Source: Schistosoma haematobium (Eukaryota > Platyhelminthes > Trematoda > Strigeidida > Schistosomatidae). Taken from it: a stretch of DNA of 64,000 nucleotides. Below, piece after piece: positions 61,776 to 64,000 of the stretch (position 1 is its first letter; each line of letters starts with the position of its first letter). The notes beneath the pieces are model-generated. The model worked only from the letters and a program-made list of their open reading frames with translations, was not told where the DNA came from and searched no databases. Both the position numbers and the translations under genes were made by a program. Location of the stretch: contig NC_067200.1 of the NCBI RefSeq assembly GCF_000699445.3, positions 12,919,256 to 12,983,255 of the forward strand, written 5' to 3'.

Positions 61776-62429
61776 TATACGTGAAACAACTGTGATGAGA
61801 ACAATCGGTCTACATTTCTGGATTAGGTTTTTCAGTCATGATCTGTGTTCAAGGTTAAGTTACGTTATCTTCTAGATTTAGGGGTATGCATCAGCCGCTA
61901 ATTATGGTGTAAATATTTTGGTTTTAAGATATGCTTGGCCCTGCTATTTTGTAGAGTCGATGAGATATCATTTGTGTCCGTACTTTCGCTGAGCCTAAGG
62001 GTTTTAATGTTTGAGTGGATATTACTTAGCTCATTGTTGATCCCCCTAAGATTATGTTAATTAATGCAGCTGAAATCAATATCTGAGGCATTAGATTAAT
62101 TTCCAATGTAGGTAAACCATTCAATACGTAGTTCATTGATGTCAGTTTGATCGTGATATGTCTCTATATGGAGAAGTATGAAGTGAATCCCTTGATCTCT
62201 AGTCTTTCTTATGAGCATTTCAGGCAGACGACAGAGGTTTTGAAATTTCAGTGAGATAGAGAGCACAGTACGATCCTCTTTTTTTCATATTTTATACACT
62301 GACATTTCATATATTCAAATGCCCAGTAAATTTGCTGCAAGGCTATGAAATCGTTTGATATGCGATACATCATATTTAGTTTTCGTCGATTAATCCTTGT
62401 TTCTTGGTTGATATAAGGGGTTGTACACC
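61776..62429. other. Spacer between LINE fragments
   Basis: About 650 bp between the CR1-like ORF2 C-terminus and the LINE ORF1-like pseudogene. No recognisable RT or endonuclease motif. Confidence 0.4.
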
Positions 62430-63480
62430 TAGCTCCGACAGCTTGTAGAGCAAGCTCTGAGCATATGAGTAGCATATACGATGAAAATTTGAACGGTATT
62501 GCGATGCACCAAAAGTGATTCCAGGACCATCCTCTGTCGAAGCCTTAATATGCGAAAACTTACAATACTAACGTCCTTTCCTCCTGCATCTAACTCTAGT
62601 TTTAGTAGCTTTTCAGCTTGTTTTTTTATGCGGTCTGTGAGCGGCAAGTCTTTATGCACAAAAACGTCTGACATCTCAAGTGTACTTCCATTTTTTACTA
62701 TTAGGTTTCTATCTTAAGGATATTTAAACACCACTCTTAGCAGTGTGGTTTGATTTTTTTTCAACAGTGTATAGCTATCTTGTCCGTAAACCTTCAACAA
62801 GCTGACTCCTGGAACATTATGAGGCACTAGCCAATTAGGTAGATCTTTTATTAATCCAATACCATGCTCAAAGCAAGTTCTGGATCCTGATCTTTCACTC
62901 TTCTTAAACCTACGGAAGATAATGACCTGCCATCACAAACACCCTTTGATTTCTTAACCACTGTTAGAGAGACTGGCTTTTCTATGATACATTAGGTGGT
63001 TTCTTATTCTTGATTTGTACCCAGTTATCAACTTTCACTTGAGCAGCAATCACAGTCGCGTGATGTACACTGTGAGATCCTGGGTGATTGTCGATGACTT
63101 GAATGGTCAGGTTGTTGTTTTTCCTGATAGAACCAGATCTAGCCTTACGATTAGGTTTCTGGTTCTTTCCTGCCTGCTGCCATTTAGGGTACAGGGAACA
63201 GAAAAACCTTTTTCTTAAGTTTTTACTCCCAACAAGCCCTTTGGGAGTCGGTTTTTCCACCTTCGGTCAATGTAATACAATAAAATCTTGGCTTATTTGG
63301 GTTGACTTCACATCGATATGTGTATCTACGTTACGAGTACCATTTGATCCATCTAGATTACGCTCGATAATACGCATTTCATCAGCATTTACCTTTGAAA
63401 GGGCTTCGGATGATAAGCTGCTGCGTTCCAACAATAAGACCGGAAACCTTAGAATCTAAAAGTGCTACGAACAAAAAACC
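62430..63480 (-). pseudogene. LINE ORF1-like pseudogene with in-frame stops
   Basis: Minus strand from about 63450: SSLSSEALSKVNADEMRIIE, STQISQDFIVLH, a TGA stop, then PKVEKPTPKGLVGSKNLRK and QAGKNQKPNRKARSGS (basic). Further on: LVPHNVPGVSLLKVYGQDSY, LLRVVFKYP, a stop, DRNLIVKNGSTLEMSDVFVH and KDLPLTDRIKKQAEKLLKLE. The last part resembles the RNA-binding domain of LINE ORF1 proteins (hydrophobic strand, then VF(V/I)xKDLP and a Lys/Glu-rich helix). At least two stops make it a pseudogene. The family is inferred from pattern only. Confidence 0.55.
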
Positions 63481-63737
63481 CTAGAAGTACATAGTGCAAA
63501 GTACGTTGGAAAAATAACGATATACTTGACATTACTTTATATGAGATTGGTTAGATAATAGTGAACAATAGTAGTCTTGGTGCGTAACAATAGATCAACA
63601 CCATAAATCTAACTCAGAGTAATCATACCACTTACCTTTAAAATAGAGCGCGAGATAAGGTGGTTGCTAGATGGATTCGTCATTACTAAACGAACATCAG
63701 CAAACAGAAAGCAGACGCAACAAACATAAACGAACTA

Positions 63738-63995
63738 CTATTTAGAAATCAGTTCGGATGTTGGATAAAAGAAAATCTGTTTCATTACGTCAAAAGTCAA
63801 TTGAAACATAGTATTGCCGTTGACGTAGAAGTTGGAACCGCGCACATCGAGGGGTCGTGTTACCCATGCAGCATGCAGCACTGTGAAGTTAGTGAAATCG
63901 TAAGTCGGTAGTTGAACCACCATAAACTGAATCATTTGCCTCCATAATACATGATGTTCATGCTCCAAGAAATCCAACCATGAAATATACTTCAA
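63738..63995 (-). other. Unrecognised open frame at the window edge
   Basis: Eighty-five codons, containing VVQLPTYDFTNFTVLHAAWV and RPLDVRGSNFYVNGNTMFQL. No motif recognised. It may be the edge of a further element or exon lying beyond the window. Confidence 0.2.
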
Positions 63996-64000
63996 ATAGT

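Noticed and set aside
62499..62717. Plus-strand Ser/Phe-rich ORF
   Set aside because: Antisense shadow of the LINE ORF1-like relic.
63738..63995. Fragment of an LTR retrotransposon
   Set aside because: No protease, RT, integrase or zinc-knuckle motif and no LTR is visible in the window; left as an unrecognised frame.

Overview
The window is AT-rich, intron-rich animal DNA. The repeats point to a blood fluke (Schistosoma or a close relative): tRNA-derived SINEs carrying hammerhead ribozymes, degenerate Sm-alpha-like elements, RTE-like and CR1-like LINE relics, Penelope-like elements with a GIY-YIG domain, and long (AT)n tracts. The genus is inferred from these families; no species can be named.

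One protein-coding gene is supported, on the minus strand. It is a conventional ankyrin of the ANK1/2/3 type. Fifteen exons were placed by reading frame, GT/AG borders and repeat register, from 49531 (5') down to 715 (3'). They encode all 24 repeats of the canonical ankyrin membrane-binding domain, in the expected order and register, then the start of a His/Gln-rich linker. The gene is partial: no start codon or 5' exon was recognised upstream of 49531, and the ZU5/UPA/death-domain part would lie below position 1. Every junction is phase 0 except the last two (phase 1). Repeat 19 carries a 21-residue low-complexity insertion. Repeat 5 is the short 29-residue repeat typical of the family.

Introns (about 0.95 to 10.2 kb) make up most of 1-49.5 kb. 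They hold SINE copies on both strands, Sm-alpha-like elements, two Penelope-like relics (2355-3165 minus, flanked by inverted repeats; 29995-30142 plus), interspersed repeats of unknown family, and microsatellites. One 98-bp (AT)n tract starts six bases past the exon 12 splice donor. The SINE at 4862-5075 keeps what looks like an intact type I hammerhead ribozyme.

From 49.53 to 64 kb no exon is recognised. Here the (AT)n tracts and hammerhead SINEs disappear. The region holds an internally deleted RTE-like LINE (53340-54250), a CR1-like LINE 3' end (61005-61775) with a broken LINE ORF1 upstream on the same strand (62430-63480), two tandem duplications (59.2 kb; 59.5-60.9 kb) and perfect palindromes near 51.8 and 52.0 kb. 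It may be the first intron or 5' flank of the ankyrin gene.
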